A DNA stretch of 64,000 nucleotides from Euborellia annulipes (lineage: Eukaryota > Arthropoda > Insecta > Dermaptera > Anisolabididae), in NCBI GenBank assembly GCA_023213315.1, contig JAKCPI010012441.1:1-64000 (forward strand), given 5' to 3'. Position numbers and translations under genes: made by a program. The notes beneath the pieces were generated by a model that saw only the letters and a program-made list of their open reading frames with translations, made no database searches and was not told where the DNA came from. Shown one piece after another: positions 21,336 to 31,140 of the stretch. Each line of letters opens with the position of its first letter. Position 1 is the stretch's first letter.

Positions 21336-23500
21336 TTACTTTCTCTTACCTATGTATATATGTAATATATATATATATGGGGCATTCCACGCCAACTCGA
21401 CCACTTTTGAACCCGACCACTTTTGATTTGGCTGAAACTTTGTTATCTTTTTGTACCCTATTGAAAACGTGTCTGAGAATTTTTTCAGATTTTTCGACCC
21501 AGCCAAAAAAAAGTTATAGCATTTTCAAAAAACATCGATTTTTTTTAAATAACCGTAAAACTGTCAAAAATTAACTTATCGGGACGATTTTTTTTTTTGA
21601 AATTTTTTGTCTTTAAATGTACTTTTCAGAAATAAATATGACAAAATTTTACAGATTCATCTTGAACGTTTTTTTTGACGTTTTCGGAAAAAAACAAAAA
21701 TTTCGGGATGAATGACACTTTTTTTTTAATTTTTTTTTTTTATAAAAAACTTTGATTTTTTCTACAAATGCTCTGAAAATTTCAGAGTGGGATTATTTCG
21801 CGTTCTATTTTTTTTTTTTTTTTTGAAAAAAAAAATTTTTTTCTCCGCTTATTTATCATGATGGTGCTCTTAAATTATTCCAGGACTGTCCGAGATTCTA
21901 GAAAATTGAAGAAAAATAATAATAATAATAGTTAGAGGTGATGAAAATCGAGAAAAATTCCATTTATCCTGAAAAATTAGAAATTAGTTGTGTATTCAAC
22001 TACTGAAGAATTTGAAGCTTCAAATAAAAGCTTAGAAACATGGGCGTAACTAGGAGGGTGCCGGGGGGGCCTGGCCCTCCCCAGAAAGCTCCTTGCCCCA
22101 AGAAAAATTGAGAAAATATGGGGCTTTCCAGGCTCCCCGGAGGATAGCTGCTCCCATGGCCCCCCTTCAAATTTTCTTGGGGCAAGGAGCTTTCTGGAGG
22201 GGCCAGGCCCCCCGGCACCCCCCTAGTTACGCCCATGTTTCTAAGCTTTTATTTGAAGCTTCAAATTCTTCAGTAGTTGAATACACAACTAATTTCTAAT
22301 TTTTCAGGATAAATGGAAGTTTTCTCGATTTTCATCACCTCTAACTATTATTATTATTATTTTTCTTCAATTTTCTAGAATCTCGGGCAGTCCTGGAATA
22401 ATTTAAGAGCACCATCATGATAAATAAGCGGAGAAAAAAAATTTTTTTTTTTCAAAAATAAAAAAAAAATAGAACGCGAAATAATCCCACTCTGAAATTT
22501 TCAGAGCATTTGTAGAAAAAATCAAAGTTTTTTATAAAAAAAAAAAAAATTAAAAAAAAGTGTCATTCATCCCGAAATTTTTGTTTTTTCCGAAAACGTC
22601 AAAAAAAACGTTCAAGATGAATCTGTAAAATTTTGTCATATTTATTTCTGAAAAGTACATTTAAAGACAAAAATTTCAAAAAAAAAATCGTCCCCGATAA
22701 GTTAATTTTTGACAGTTTTACGCTTATTTAAAAAAAAATCGATGTTTTTTGAAAATGCTATAACTTTTTTGGCTGGGTCGAAAAATCTGAAAAAATCTCG
22801 ACACGTTTTCAATAGGGTACAAAAAGATAACAAAGTTTCAGCCAAATCAAAAATGGTCGGGTTCAAAAGTGGTCGAGTTGGCGTGGAATGCCCCTATATA
22901 TATAGAGAGAGAGAGAGAGAGAAAGTATTGGATTCATGTCAAAAATTCGATGTCGAGATTTTGATGGATCTTCACGTTTTGAGGTCCCCTGAATCCAAAA
23001 AAGTGGTTTTCGCAACATGGTCTCTCTCTCTCTCTGTGTGTGTGTGTGTCTGTGTTCACTTTTAAGCATGAAGGAATTGAACTATGAGGCTTAAATTTTA
23101 TACCGGTATATAAGTTAAACACCCCCGGGACCGGAAAAATAAGCTTTTAATTAAAATCGGCCAAAGAGTACTAGTACTTTACTGATGTACTTTTTCAGTT
23201 TTTTTCGATTTTTTCAAAATTCGCTCTAACGATTTTGATTAAAATTCAAAAATCAATTATTTTTTAGGTGCTCTTTCAAATGTATATTCTCGTTGTGCTC
23301 TCAAAATTGTTTGAAGCACACTTTACTCTTGTGCTTCATAGGAAAGATAGGAGAAATGGTTACCATGGTAACAAAATATAAATATTTTTCTGTTTATAAA
23401 TTTTACATCTTAAATGCTAATATATTGGCGGAAACTAAATATATGTCGACACGAAAAATCTGGTGCGACAGTCACACCAGATTTTTCTCTTTGTAGGCAG
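21336..23500 (+). mobile_element. Family D repeat, copy D5, split by foldback element E3
   Basis: The D terminus 'tttactttctcttacctatg' (21336) breaks at the AT tip, where E3 starts. D resumes at 22895 with 'tatatatatagagagag', 'gaaagtattggattcatgtc', the TC/TG microsatellite (23021-23052), 'tactagtactttactgatg', 'ggttaccatggtaac' and 'atctggtgcgacagtcacaccag'. The hairpin at its end is shortened. Frames at 22709-23122 are repeat translation only. Confidence 0.85.
21379..22894. mobile_element. Foldback element E3 (1.52 kb palindrome)
   Basis: Its ends are GGGGCATTCCACGCCAACTC and the complement, flanked by (TA)n. The arms (21379-22100 and 22176-22894) are almost perfectly complementary. The centre is GC-rich (22040-22235), with 'gggcgtaactagg' facing 'cctagttacgccc', an asymmetric loop of about 70 bp and C/G runs. 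The ends are related to the E copies at 1165 and 2879 (GGGTCATTCCACG), although the arm interior differs. Non-autonomous; superfamily unknown. Confidence 0.82.
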
Positions 23501-24215
23501 GTCATCTGATTTAGACAGACTATTTAATTGTTTGAAAGCCTATTTTTATAATGTTCTCCTCCCAATAGCGGTTTTGTTAAAGGTAAGGAGGGGGATGCAG
23601 AGTTTTTAGTGTAGGGAAAGGTGTTGAGACAGTGGCATATCAAAAGAGTGGATGTTAATGAAGTTATAATGATTTATTATATTTTTGTATTCAAATTTTT
23701 TACGATTAAAATCATATTTTTTTCGGGTTCCTCCGCCCCCTCCCCTCTCCACCGGTATCGCCAATTCTCCTCCTCTATCTCCTATATTTTATAATTTTTT
23801 TTTCACTTTATTTTTTCGATATAAAAATAAAAAAAGTTCAGATATGTTTGTTTATTTTAGCAAAACAAGCAGACAATTGAAAATAAAAGAGATGGAGAGA
23901 GATGCAAATCGTAGAACATTGTTTGTTCACTTGTCCCATTTGCTAGACAGATGACCTTTTCGCCTATGGCCTATTTGAAATAAAGGGATGTCAGGCGATT
24001 GATATGCTAAGTATCTCCCCCACCACCTTGTATCCAATACTTATTAAATACGCCATCATAGCTGAAATCTCTCTCTAATTAAGGATAATAAAACTAAAAC
24101 AACAACAGAATGGAAATGAGATTATTATGTAATAATATGACAAGATAATTAGAGGAAAATTTAAATAAATAAACATCAAATAAAATAAATGACGAAATAA
24201 TGTAATTGTAATTTA

Positions 24216-24220
<5 letters not shown>
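23501..24220. other. AT-rich sequence with CT-rich patch, no gene
   Basis: A plus frame of 89 codons (23685-23954) covers 'cgccccctcccctctccacc' and lacks any recognisable domain. I do not call it a gene. Confidence 0.5.
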
Positions 24221-24250
<30 letters not shown>

Positions 24251-24253
<3 letters not shown>

Positions 24254-24345
24254 ATCTGGTGTGACTGGCGCACAGCACACAACTTTCTCTTACCTTCGGT
24301 AATCGAAAGTTGTGTTCTGTGCTTGTCACACCAGATTTTTGTGTC
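24251..24345. repeat. D-family terminal hairpin
   Basis: 'aaatctggtgtgactggcgc' and 'acacaactttctcttacc' face 'gaaagttgtgttctgtgc' and 'gtcacaccagattt'. The stem is nearly continuous with a tiny loop at about 24298. Confidence 0.85.
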
Positions 24346-24740
24346 GACATGTATTTAGTTCCCGGCAGTAGGGAATATTTGAATTCAGATGTAAAATTTA
24401 TAAGTATGGGAAAATATTTATATTTTGTAACCATGGCAACCATTTTTCCTATCTTTCCTATGAAGCACAAGAGTAAAGTGTGCTTCAAACAATTTTGAGG
24501 GCAAAACGAGAATATACATTTGAAAGAGCATCTAAAAAATAATTGATTTTTGAATTTTAATCAAAATCGTTAGAGCGAATTTTGAGAAAATCAAAAAAAA
24601 CTGAAAAAGTACATCAGTAAAGTACTAGTACTCTTTGGCCGATTTTGATTAAAAGCTTATTTTTCCGGTCCCGGGGGTGTTTAACTTAAATATAAAATTT
24701 CAGGCTTATAGCTCAATTCCTTTATGCTTAAAATTGAACA

Positions 24741-24798
24741 CACACCCACCCACCCACCCACACACACACCCACCCACCCACCCACCCACCCACCCACA
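24741..24798. repeat. (CCCA)n / (CA)n microsatellite
   Basis: A run of 'caccca' units interrupted by a short (ca)n, inside family D copy D6 at the place where other copies carry (CA)n. Confidence 0.95.
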
Positions 24799-25089
24799 GA
24801 CAGACCATGTCGCGAAAACCACTTTTTGGATTCAGGGGACCTCAAAACGTGAAGATCCATCAAAATCTCGACATCGAATTTTTGACATGAATCCAATACT
24901 TTCTCTCTATATATATATTACATATATACATAGGTAAGAGAAAGTAAAAAGTAAATCAATAAAGTACTAGTAGGCCAAATTTATTCAAAAATTTCTTGTT
25001 GCATGCCAGGGGAGTATCTAAAGTAAATTACAAATTTCAACCTTGGAGCATTTTTCTATCTTGAGAAATTTTATTCACACATAAACAGA

Positions 25090-25396
25090 TATATGAGGCC
25101 ATAAGCTCCAGAACGCCCACATTTCACTTTCTTGGTTGTATGCCCTATTATCTATTAAATCATGAATTCCAGGGCAGTACTGTACTACTGAATCATGAAT
25201 AGTACTGTACTACTATATTTATTTTAAATATAGTAGATATAAAATAAATAACTACTATATTTAAAATAAATATAGTACTACTATATCATGAGAAGTTCTG
25301 TACTACTCTGGAATGCACGATTTAATAGATACTAAGGCATAAAACCAAAAAAGTGAAATGTGGGTTAGGCCGTTCTGGCTCTGATGGCTTCATATA
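25090..25396. mobile_element. Foldback/MITE-like inverted repeat
   Basis: The left arm 'atatgaggccataagctccag' through 'acatttcactttcttgg' matches the complement of the right arm (to 'ctgatggcttcatat'). The centre contains alternating 'agtactgtactact' and 'tattttaaatatagtag' blocks, so the middle can fold on itself several ways. Arm identity looks like about 85 percent. No coding sequence. Confidence 0.75.
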
Positions 25397-25429
25397 ATTT
25401 GGAATCCTCTTTCTTTCTTCAGTCAATTG

Positions 25430-25607
25430 TCTCAGAACTGTTTTGGTTACTCTGAGTAGTAACTTGCATGGAAATAATACTCAGGAGAGGTAGGTCTATC
25501 TCAAATAGAGTTTGATAATTTTTTTACCATGAGGTGGATTTGAATTCGAGTTGTCTTTTACTCAAAACCTTATAAGCTTAGCTGCTTTATCCTCTCTGCT
25601 AATCACC
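25430..25607 (-). mobile_element. Possible SINE-like segment
   Basis: 'gtggatttgaattcgagttg' contains a degenerate minus-strand B-box, and 'cttagctgctttatcc' lies where an A-box would be expected. Weak evidence, with no second copy found. Confidence 0.25.
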
Positions 25608-25690
25608 TTTTTGGAATTAGGGACCCTCAAAACGTGTATTTTCATCGAATTTTTCACATGATTGTTCGTAATCCATTTACATAGACGAGA
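25608..25690 (-). mobile_element. Family D fragment
   Basis: 'ttttggaattagggaccctc', 'aaaacgtgtattttcatcg' and 'tttttcacatgattg' are the minus-strand D block next to its terminus. Confidence 0.6.
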
Positions 25691-26830
25691 GAAAAATATG
25701 TTTTTCAATATAGCCTATAATTAAACAAAATAAAAAATTTGTCTAACCTTAATTATATTAAAAAAAATAAAATTATATTTTTTTATCAGTCGTAATATTC
25801 ATCCTCATTCACAACAAATTGTTGTATGGTATGTCTGATGCTTTTAGGAATATACCTTAGTTTACGCCCTGCATTAGGAATTTGAAGGCTTTTTTTATAT
25901 ACTACTAGAAAGCCTACTATTTTTTCTCACGATCAAATTGAGTTGCTGTTTGTATAATTGGATATATTGGATATTGGCGTTATAGTTGCAATAATAATTC
26001 AAATATTGACATTTTTTGACAGTTTTTCTTAGGTCGTTCAAGTATTGCTAGATTTTTATTATTTTGAATAATAAAAAATAAATAAATAAAACGGAAATTC
26101 ATAATAAATAAATTATTATATAATAATGAAAAAATTTTATTTTTCAATTAATAATATTCTTAACTGTATTTATTATTCACCAGGAACCACACCCATTGCA
26201 CATTTCAATATTAAAAAAATAAATTAACAAAATGAAATTACTCTAGAATAAAAATTTGACCATGAGAGACAATAATATTATTGTATAAATTTTAAAATTT
26301 ATTTTATTTGAGAAAGATGGCGGTAGAATTTTTGAGAAATAAAATGTTTCAAGTTAAATTTAACTACTCATCTACAGTCACATTTTTTTCTGTTCACTCG
26401 TCAGAGAGAGCAAATAAAATTTCTTTTTCTTCGTTAAATAAGAACTTTAATATGAGCGAGAAATTTATTTGTGTTGTTTGTCCTTAATTTTGTTACTAGA
26501 AGAAAGATAATAGTTTATTTTATTTTGTTGAAATATTTAGAAATCAAACATATTTGCTTTTGTCTAACTTAGTTTGTTATTTTATTAATAAACTCTATTA
26601 AAATGTAAATTGAGTACAAACAGTATCTAAGTAATTTTTCATAAATTTAAATTATTTTAAAATAATGTATTAACACAAGAACAACATGTTGAAATTCATA
26701 ATTAAAAAAAATAATTTTAATTAAATTTCACTAACTAGAAAAAAGTTAACTAACAAACTATCCGTACCAAATTAATTTATTCACGCAACCGCTTGCTTCT
26801 CTTTCATTTTAATAGATTAATAGAACAAAA
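25691..26830. other. AT-rich sequence, no gene
   Basis: Nothing recognised in more than 1 kb. No frame above 60 codons. Confidence 0.6.
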
Positions 26831-27042
26831 CTAGCCGCGCCACCCCCTGGGTCTGCATAGTGAACCTTTAGGGAAACACAGGGATCCACACGCCCACACT
26901 AGGAACACACTTTTCTTCCAGTCACTTATTTCGATCTACTGTGTGCATCCCTGTGTGTCCCTAAAGGTTTACTATGCAGTCTACCTGCGGTCGTGTGGAC
27001 CCTCGAACATTTTTAATCAATTTTACTCGGGTAATTTTCAAA
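26831..27042. mobile_element. Family T inverted repeat, copy T1, next to a CTAG end
   Basis: The right end is 'acatttttaatcaattttactcggg'. Facing blocks are 'gtctgcatagtgaacctttag' and 'ctaaaggtttactatgcag', and 'ccacacgcccacac' faces the region around 26995. The middle 'cacttttcttccagtcac' and 'cgatctactgtgtg' recur in T2-T4. At the left border 'aaaactagccgcgcc' looks like a minus-strand Helitron-type end. Confidence 0.65.
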
Positions 27043-27061
27043 AAAATTTTGAGCCTTCTCA

Positions 27062-27282
27062 AATGAGAAATAAAAGAATTTGATTTCCGGTTTAACTGTG
27101 GTGTATTTGTAAAAATTACAAAATTTCGGCCACTCATTCTGAATGAGATTGTCACAGATGTAACAACCTTTTAATCTTAACTGAATTGTACCTGAAAAAG
27201 TCCACAGAATGAGTGGCCGAAACGTTAACATTTTTAAAAATAAACCACAGTTAAGCCGAAAATCAAATTCTTTAATAAATGA
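27062..27282. mobile_element. Inverted-repeat element with HHR-like arms
   Basis: The left arm 'aaagaatttgatttccgg' through 'ttcggccactcattctg' is the complement of 'cagaatgagtggccgaa' through 'cgaaaatcaaattcttt'. As in the other elements, the minus-strand motif is on the left and the plus-strand motif on the right. The minus frames 26961-27345 and plus frame 27209-27460 are accidents of this repeat. Confidence 0.7.
27192..27232 (+). ncRNA. Hammerhead-like motif, altered core
   Basis: CTGAAAA in place of CTGANGA, helix II CCAC with GTGG (around 'agaatga'), then GAAACGTT. The lost core G should prevent cleavage. The left-arm partner (27122-27146) lacks the CUGANGA box. Confidence 0.5.
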
Positions 27283-27644
27283 TAACAACTGTGAAAGCCT
27301 AAACTTAAATGAAGATTTGAAACCTATTTTTTCTAATCTCTCCATAACATCCCCATCTTCTATAAGGGTGCAAAATCCTCATTTCGAAATTTCGACAAGA
27401 AGTTGGTTAAACAGTAACGATAAATATTTCCTCACACATTTTCTAAGAAAGAAATCATAATTTCAACAATTAGCAACTCGAAAAGGAATTTCAGGACAAA
27501 AATAATTTTTTGTACTTGGCTCTAGAAGGTCCTGTTAAATTTAAGCATATCAAATTTGGTTTCGAAATTCCAGACGGAAGTTACCCAAACAGAGAGAGAC
27601 GGATTTAGCGAATTATATACAATATTTCAGGAGAAGTGACTGAA
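27283..27644. other. No gene; unique moderately AT-rich sequence
   Basis: The plus frame 27209-27460 extends into this stretch from the HHR element and has no recognisable domain. Confidence 0.5.
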
Positions 27645-27723
27645 TGTATAATGAGTAGTGAACAGATTCAAGGCAGCCAAAAGCAATAAAGAAAAAATAT
27701 AATTATCCTTCGCTTTATTTTAC

Positions 27724-27759
27724 ACGCTTGTCGAAGTTTCAGCCTTCATCAGGACAATG
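27724..27759 (-). ncRNA. Hammerhead-like motif without helix II (left arm of P1)
   Basis: On the minus strand: TTGTC, CTGATGA, 'aggct', GAAAC, TTC, GACAA. Helix I is five perfect pairs and the CUGAUGA box is intact. Helix II is deleted and the triplet is UUC. Confidence 0.6.
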
Positions 27760-27872
27760 TGCTGTTTGCCTTTAGCTCACTATTGAACCAGAACTCATGA
27801 CATCTGACGAATGTTCGCTCAAACGTATTGTCAGGAGTTGCCAAGAGCCTCTCTGAGCTCGAGACAAACAGC

Positions 27873-27908
27873 ACATTGTCCTGATTAAGGTCGAAACGTC
27901 GACAAGCG
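27873..27908 (+). ncRNA. Hammerhead-like motif without helix II (right arm of P1)
   Basis: TTGTC (27876-27880), CTGATTA, 'aggtc', GAAACGTC (27893-27900), GACAA (27901-27905). Helix I is perfect. One core base is changed and helix II is lost, the same loss as in the left arm. Confidence 0.6.
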
Positions 27909-27985
27909 TGTAAAATAAAGCCAAAGATAAATATATTTTTTCTTTATTGCTTTTGGTTGCCTTGAATCTCTTCACTACTGATTAT

Positions 27986-28310
27986 ATACAGTATATTGAG
28001 GAGAAGATGATAAATAACATTAAGTCTGTCCTCAACACTGCAGAAGTCGTCTCTATTTTTCATCCGAGTAGTCATTACTAAATTAATGTACTGAATAACA
28101 AGACAAATTTATTTTGATTCTGTTAGTATACATTATTTTCTTAATCAATTATATGATCTCAAAAATTTAAGCCTTATGTTTAGTGTGTAAAAAGATTATT
28201 TGTGAAGTGAACAGATTAAGTTCAAAGACCTTTCGCGACCTTTCCAAATTCTTTTTTGATTAAATTTTATTTATTGAATTTAAAAATTTCATTTTTAATT
28301 AATTTTATTT
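27986..28310. other. AT-rich sequence, no gene
   Basis: Nothing recognised. Confidence 0.55.
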
Positions 28311-28580
28311 ATTGAGTGAATTTGTTTTCCAGTTGGCTGGATATTCTTGATTTTTGTCTTCATCTCTCTGATTCGGAGGAGAAAACGAAGAGAGAGAGAG
28401 AGAGAAAAAAGGGAGGGGGGGTCATTGGCTCACATGCCTCGTCTCTCTCTTTATTTGCTCCTCGGAGAGTCAGCAACTCATCCAAGCATACGATATTTAC
28501 ATAAGACTCTTCTTCTCTCTTCTCATTTCTTCTCTTTATATAGCTCTCTCTTTCTATATATATATATATTTAGAGAGCAA
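28311..28580 (+). other. Purine tract followed by TC-rich sequence
   Basis: A (GA)n-rich tract with a G-run (28388-28420) is followed by 'tctctctc' and (TA)n (28556-28570). Two overlapping plus frames (28316-28589) exist because of the low complexity. A regulatory GAGA-type role is possible but unsupported. Confidence 0.35.
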
Positions 28581-28964
28581 GGGGAATAAAAAGGGTTGCA
28601 TGAATTTATTCAAATCACCTTTCTCATTCTGATGAGGAAAATTACGGCAATTTAATTAAAAACTTTGCTTAAAAAAAAAAAAAAAAAAAAAAAAAAATTA
28701 TGGAATTTTAACTAGGATTATAATCATTATTATTATACCCATCTCTTTTTCAGAACAAACTTCCTGTTTTATTTATTTAACAAATAAAAAGAAAAAAAAA
28801 ATTCGATGTAACTAGCAACGTAACGGATCTATTCGCACATAACCATTAATAACTTAATCAATTTTCTTAATTTAATAACAATAATATTAAAAAGATTTAT
28901 TTATAATAATTGATACAATTTAAAAAAAAAAATATTGTTAATTGAAAATAGTAGAAGTAAATAA
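28581..28964. repeat. AT-rich with long poly-A (28672-28697)
   Basis: The poly-A run is about 26 bp. Nothing else recognised. Confidence 0.7.
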
Positions 28965-29385
28965 AAAATCTGGTGTAATAAGCACAGGACACTTTCGATT
29001 ACCGAAGGTAATAAGTATGTGAAAATATTTATATTTTGTTACCATGGTAACCATTTCTCCTATCTTTCCAATTAAGCACAAGAGTAAAGAGTGTGCTTGA
29101 GAAGATTTCAAGGGCAAAATGAGAATATACATTTTAAAGAGCATCTCAAAAATAATTGAAATACCTAACTTAAATATAAAATTTCAACCCTCTAGCTCAT
29201 TTCGTTCTTGAGATATTTTGTTCTCAGGCACACACACAACAGACAGACAGGCCATGTCGTGAAAACCACTTTTTTGGATTCAGGGGACCTCAAAACATGT
29301 ATATCCATCATTCGACATCGAATTTTTGACATGAATCCAATACTTTCTCTCTATATATAGAGAGAGGTAAGAGAAAGTAACAATA
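28965..29385 (-). mobile_element. Family D repeat, copy D7
   Basis: A shortened hairpin ('aaatctggtgtaataagcac'), 'gttaccatggtaacc', 'aatataaaatttcaaccc', a short CA run, 'gacaggccatgtcgtgaaaac', 'ttcaggggacctcaaaac' and the terminus 'ctctctatatatagagagagg'. The 'tactagtacttta' module is deleted. Confidence 0.8.
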
Positions 29386-29625
29386 TTTTAGGCTAATTTA
29401 TTTAAAAAATTTTAAAATGCCATTCGCTCATAAAAATTGTCTTTATCCGTCAGACAAGAAAAAAGAAGTCGTTAATAAATAGTAAATTAATTTATTGTAA
29501 ATTTATTTTACTACAATTTTTGAGAAGTACTTAGCGTTCAAATTAAAATATTTAAAAAATTGATGAAGGAGGGGAAGAATATGATTGAGAAGGTTGTTAA
29601 TAATTAAAGTCGGAATTATATTATA

Positions 29626-29757
29626 ATTATCAGACCAATTTATTTAGATCAACTCCTCCTTCCGCTATAAGTCAACGTTTCCGAGTACTAACGACTCCTT
29701 CTTCAGTAATACTCCAGAAGGAAGAAGTTGCTCTAAATAAATTGGCCTGATAATTTA
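29626..29757. mobile_element. Short inverted-repeat HHR element
   Basis: The arms 'atcagaccaatttattta' and 'taaataaattggcctgat' flank an internal minus-strand hammerhead-like motif. It is smaller than the other HHR elements and has only one motif. Confidence 0.7.
29671..29710 (-). ncRNA. Hammerhead-like motif
   Basis: The minus strand reads CTGAAGA (29700-29706), 'ag', helix II GAGT with ACTC, one extra G, then GAAACGTT and GAC. All core boxes are recognisable. Helix I is weak and the extra G before GAAA is unusual. Confidence 0.5.
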
Positions 29758-30889
29758 TTATTATTTTAAAACTGACTAGTTTCGTCAATAATTATATTTC
29801 GTTTGTAAAGCTTGTTCTCGTTAGTGCCATTTAAAGTACTAAACTAAAAGAGAAAAAAAAAATTACATCTTGGCATAAATAAAATAATTATTTTATTCGA
29901 ATAATTATGGTTTTAAAAACTAATAACATAAACTTTAACTAGGTCATTTAATAAAATTCCCAACTTTTCTGCAAATCCCCATTCGAACTTAGTCTCGACG
30001 GTTTATCCTAAAAATAATAAAAATAGTTTTTATTTAATTTTATAAAGGACAAACAAAGCTTGAATTCTACTTGTCTTGTCTGCCAGGGTGAATATAGAGA
30101 AATTCCATTGGAACGAGTAGTTTTTTGATAAATTCACTTTTATCAACTCTAATCAACAAACTTAAAATAAAACTTTAATAATTTATTTCTTGAATTATTA
30201 AATATTCAGTCCAACTTATTAAAGTTTTTAAATAATTTTCCTTTATTAAAAGAAATTATTCAGAATAAAAGTACAGTTAAGAAATAGTCATTTATTCTTA
30301 TAAACGAACCAACTAAAAAAATTTTTTTTTTCTTTATTTTCCGGCCTTTGAAACCCAAAATTCTCAATTTATTTTATTGTATAACCTCAAATGAAAGAAA
30401 TCAAATTTAATCAAATTTTTTTTAAATAACGGTTCTTAGATAATACATATGTCACGAAGTTATTATTATATTAAAATAATTTACAAACATTACTATTAGT
30501 AACTTTCTATAATAAAATCTTTAATCAGTAATCTCTAAATTATTATAGGCCTAAATACTTAATTCATGTATTGTATCATCACTTGCATATAAACTTACTG
30601 TTTATATTACATTCGGGTATATGAAAAGTTTATATATTAAAAAATGAACTTTCATAAACCAATTTATTAAAAGTTAAATAAACGGGTTTATCTTAAAAAA
30701 ATCGTACCTCGAATGCCATCTCGTCTACTTTGTTAAAAATATCCCACTTTGTTAAGCTACATAAATTTGATTCATATTTTTTTTCCTTAATAAACTAGTA
30801 TATTAATTTGATTTCTCAAACTGGGTATATTAAAATTCAAGCACGAAAGTATATAAAAAACGATTGAAAATTCATATTTTTTTTTGCAG
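29758..30889. other. AT-rich sequence, no gene
   Basis: No frame and no repeat recognised in more than 1.1 kb. Confidence 0.6.
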
Positions 30890-31140
30890 TGTAGACTAAT
30901 GCACAGGATGTAGGCAACCCAAATGGCACACGCTAGTATTGGACAGTCTTTCGAATTTCATGCCAAAACGAAATTATTTTTTCTTGCAAGACGGGAATAA
31001 TTTTATTTTGATATAACTTGAAAATAGAATATTAAAAAAAAAATTATGGAATTTTGTGAAAAAGGTATCTGTTTTGACAATATTCCACCCATTACAGGCG
31101 TGTGTCATTTTGGTTGCCTAAATCCTAGGCCTTAGTCTCG
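30890..31140. mobile_element. MITE-like inverted repeat
   Basis: The left arm 'aggatgtaggcaacccaaatgg' (split: 'aggatgtaggc', 'aacccaaatggcacacgc') faces the right arm 'gcgtgtgtcattttggttgc', 'ctaaatcct'. The outer parts 'gtagacta' and 'ccttagtctc' also pair. The AT-rich core is about 165 bp. No TSD is obvious. Confidence 0.65.

Larger units (their letters stand above)
24249..24955 (-). mobile_element. Family D repeat, copy D6 (nearly full length)
   Basis: Going left to right on the plus strand: hairpin 24251-24345, 'gttcccggcagtaggg', 'gtaaccatggcaacc', 'gtacatcagtaaagtactag', a (CCCA)n microsatellite (24741-24798), 'ttcaggggacctcaaaacg', and the terminus 'aggtaagagaaagtaaaa'. A poly-A run (24221-24246) abuts the hairpin side. 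This is the best single copy for deriving a consensus. The frames 24219-24937 are repeat translations. Confidence 0.85.
27645..27985. mobile_element. Inverted-repeat HHR element P1
   Basis: The left arm 'gagtagtgaacagattcaag', 'gcagccaaaagcaataaag', then 'cgctttattttacacgcttg' mirrors the right arm 'caagcgtgtaaaataaag', 'tttattgcttttggttgcc', 'cttcactactgatt'. It is the same subfamily as 54531-55188. The AATAAA-containing, ttggctgc-type tails point outwards on both sides. Confidence 0.85.

Noticed and set aside
22709..23065. 118-codon open frame
   Set aside because: It spans the E3 arm, the D terminus and the TC/TG microsatellite, so the peptide is repeat translation.
23293..29144. Recurring peptide GKIGEMVTMVTKYKYF in several frames
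   Set aside because: It is the translated 'aggaaagataggagaaatgg' block of family D, present on whichever strand the copy lies. Recurrence reflects DNA copies, not a protein family.
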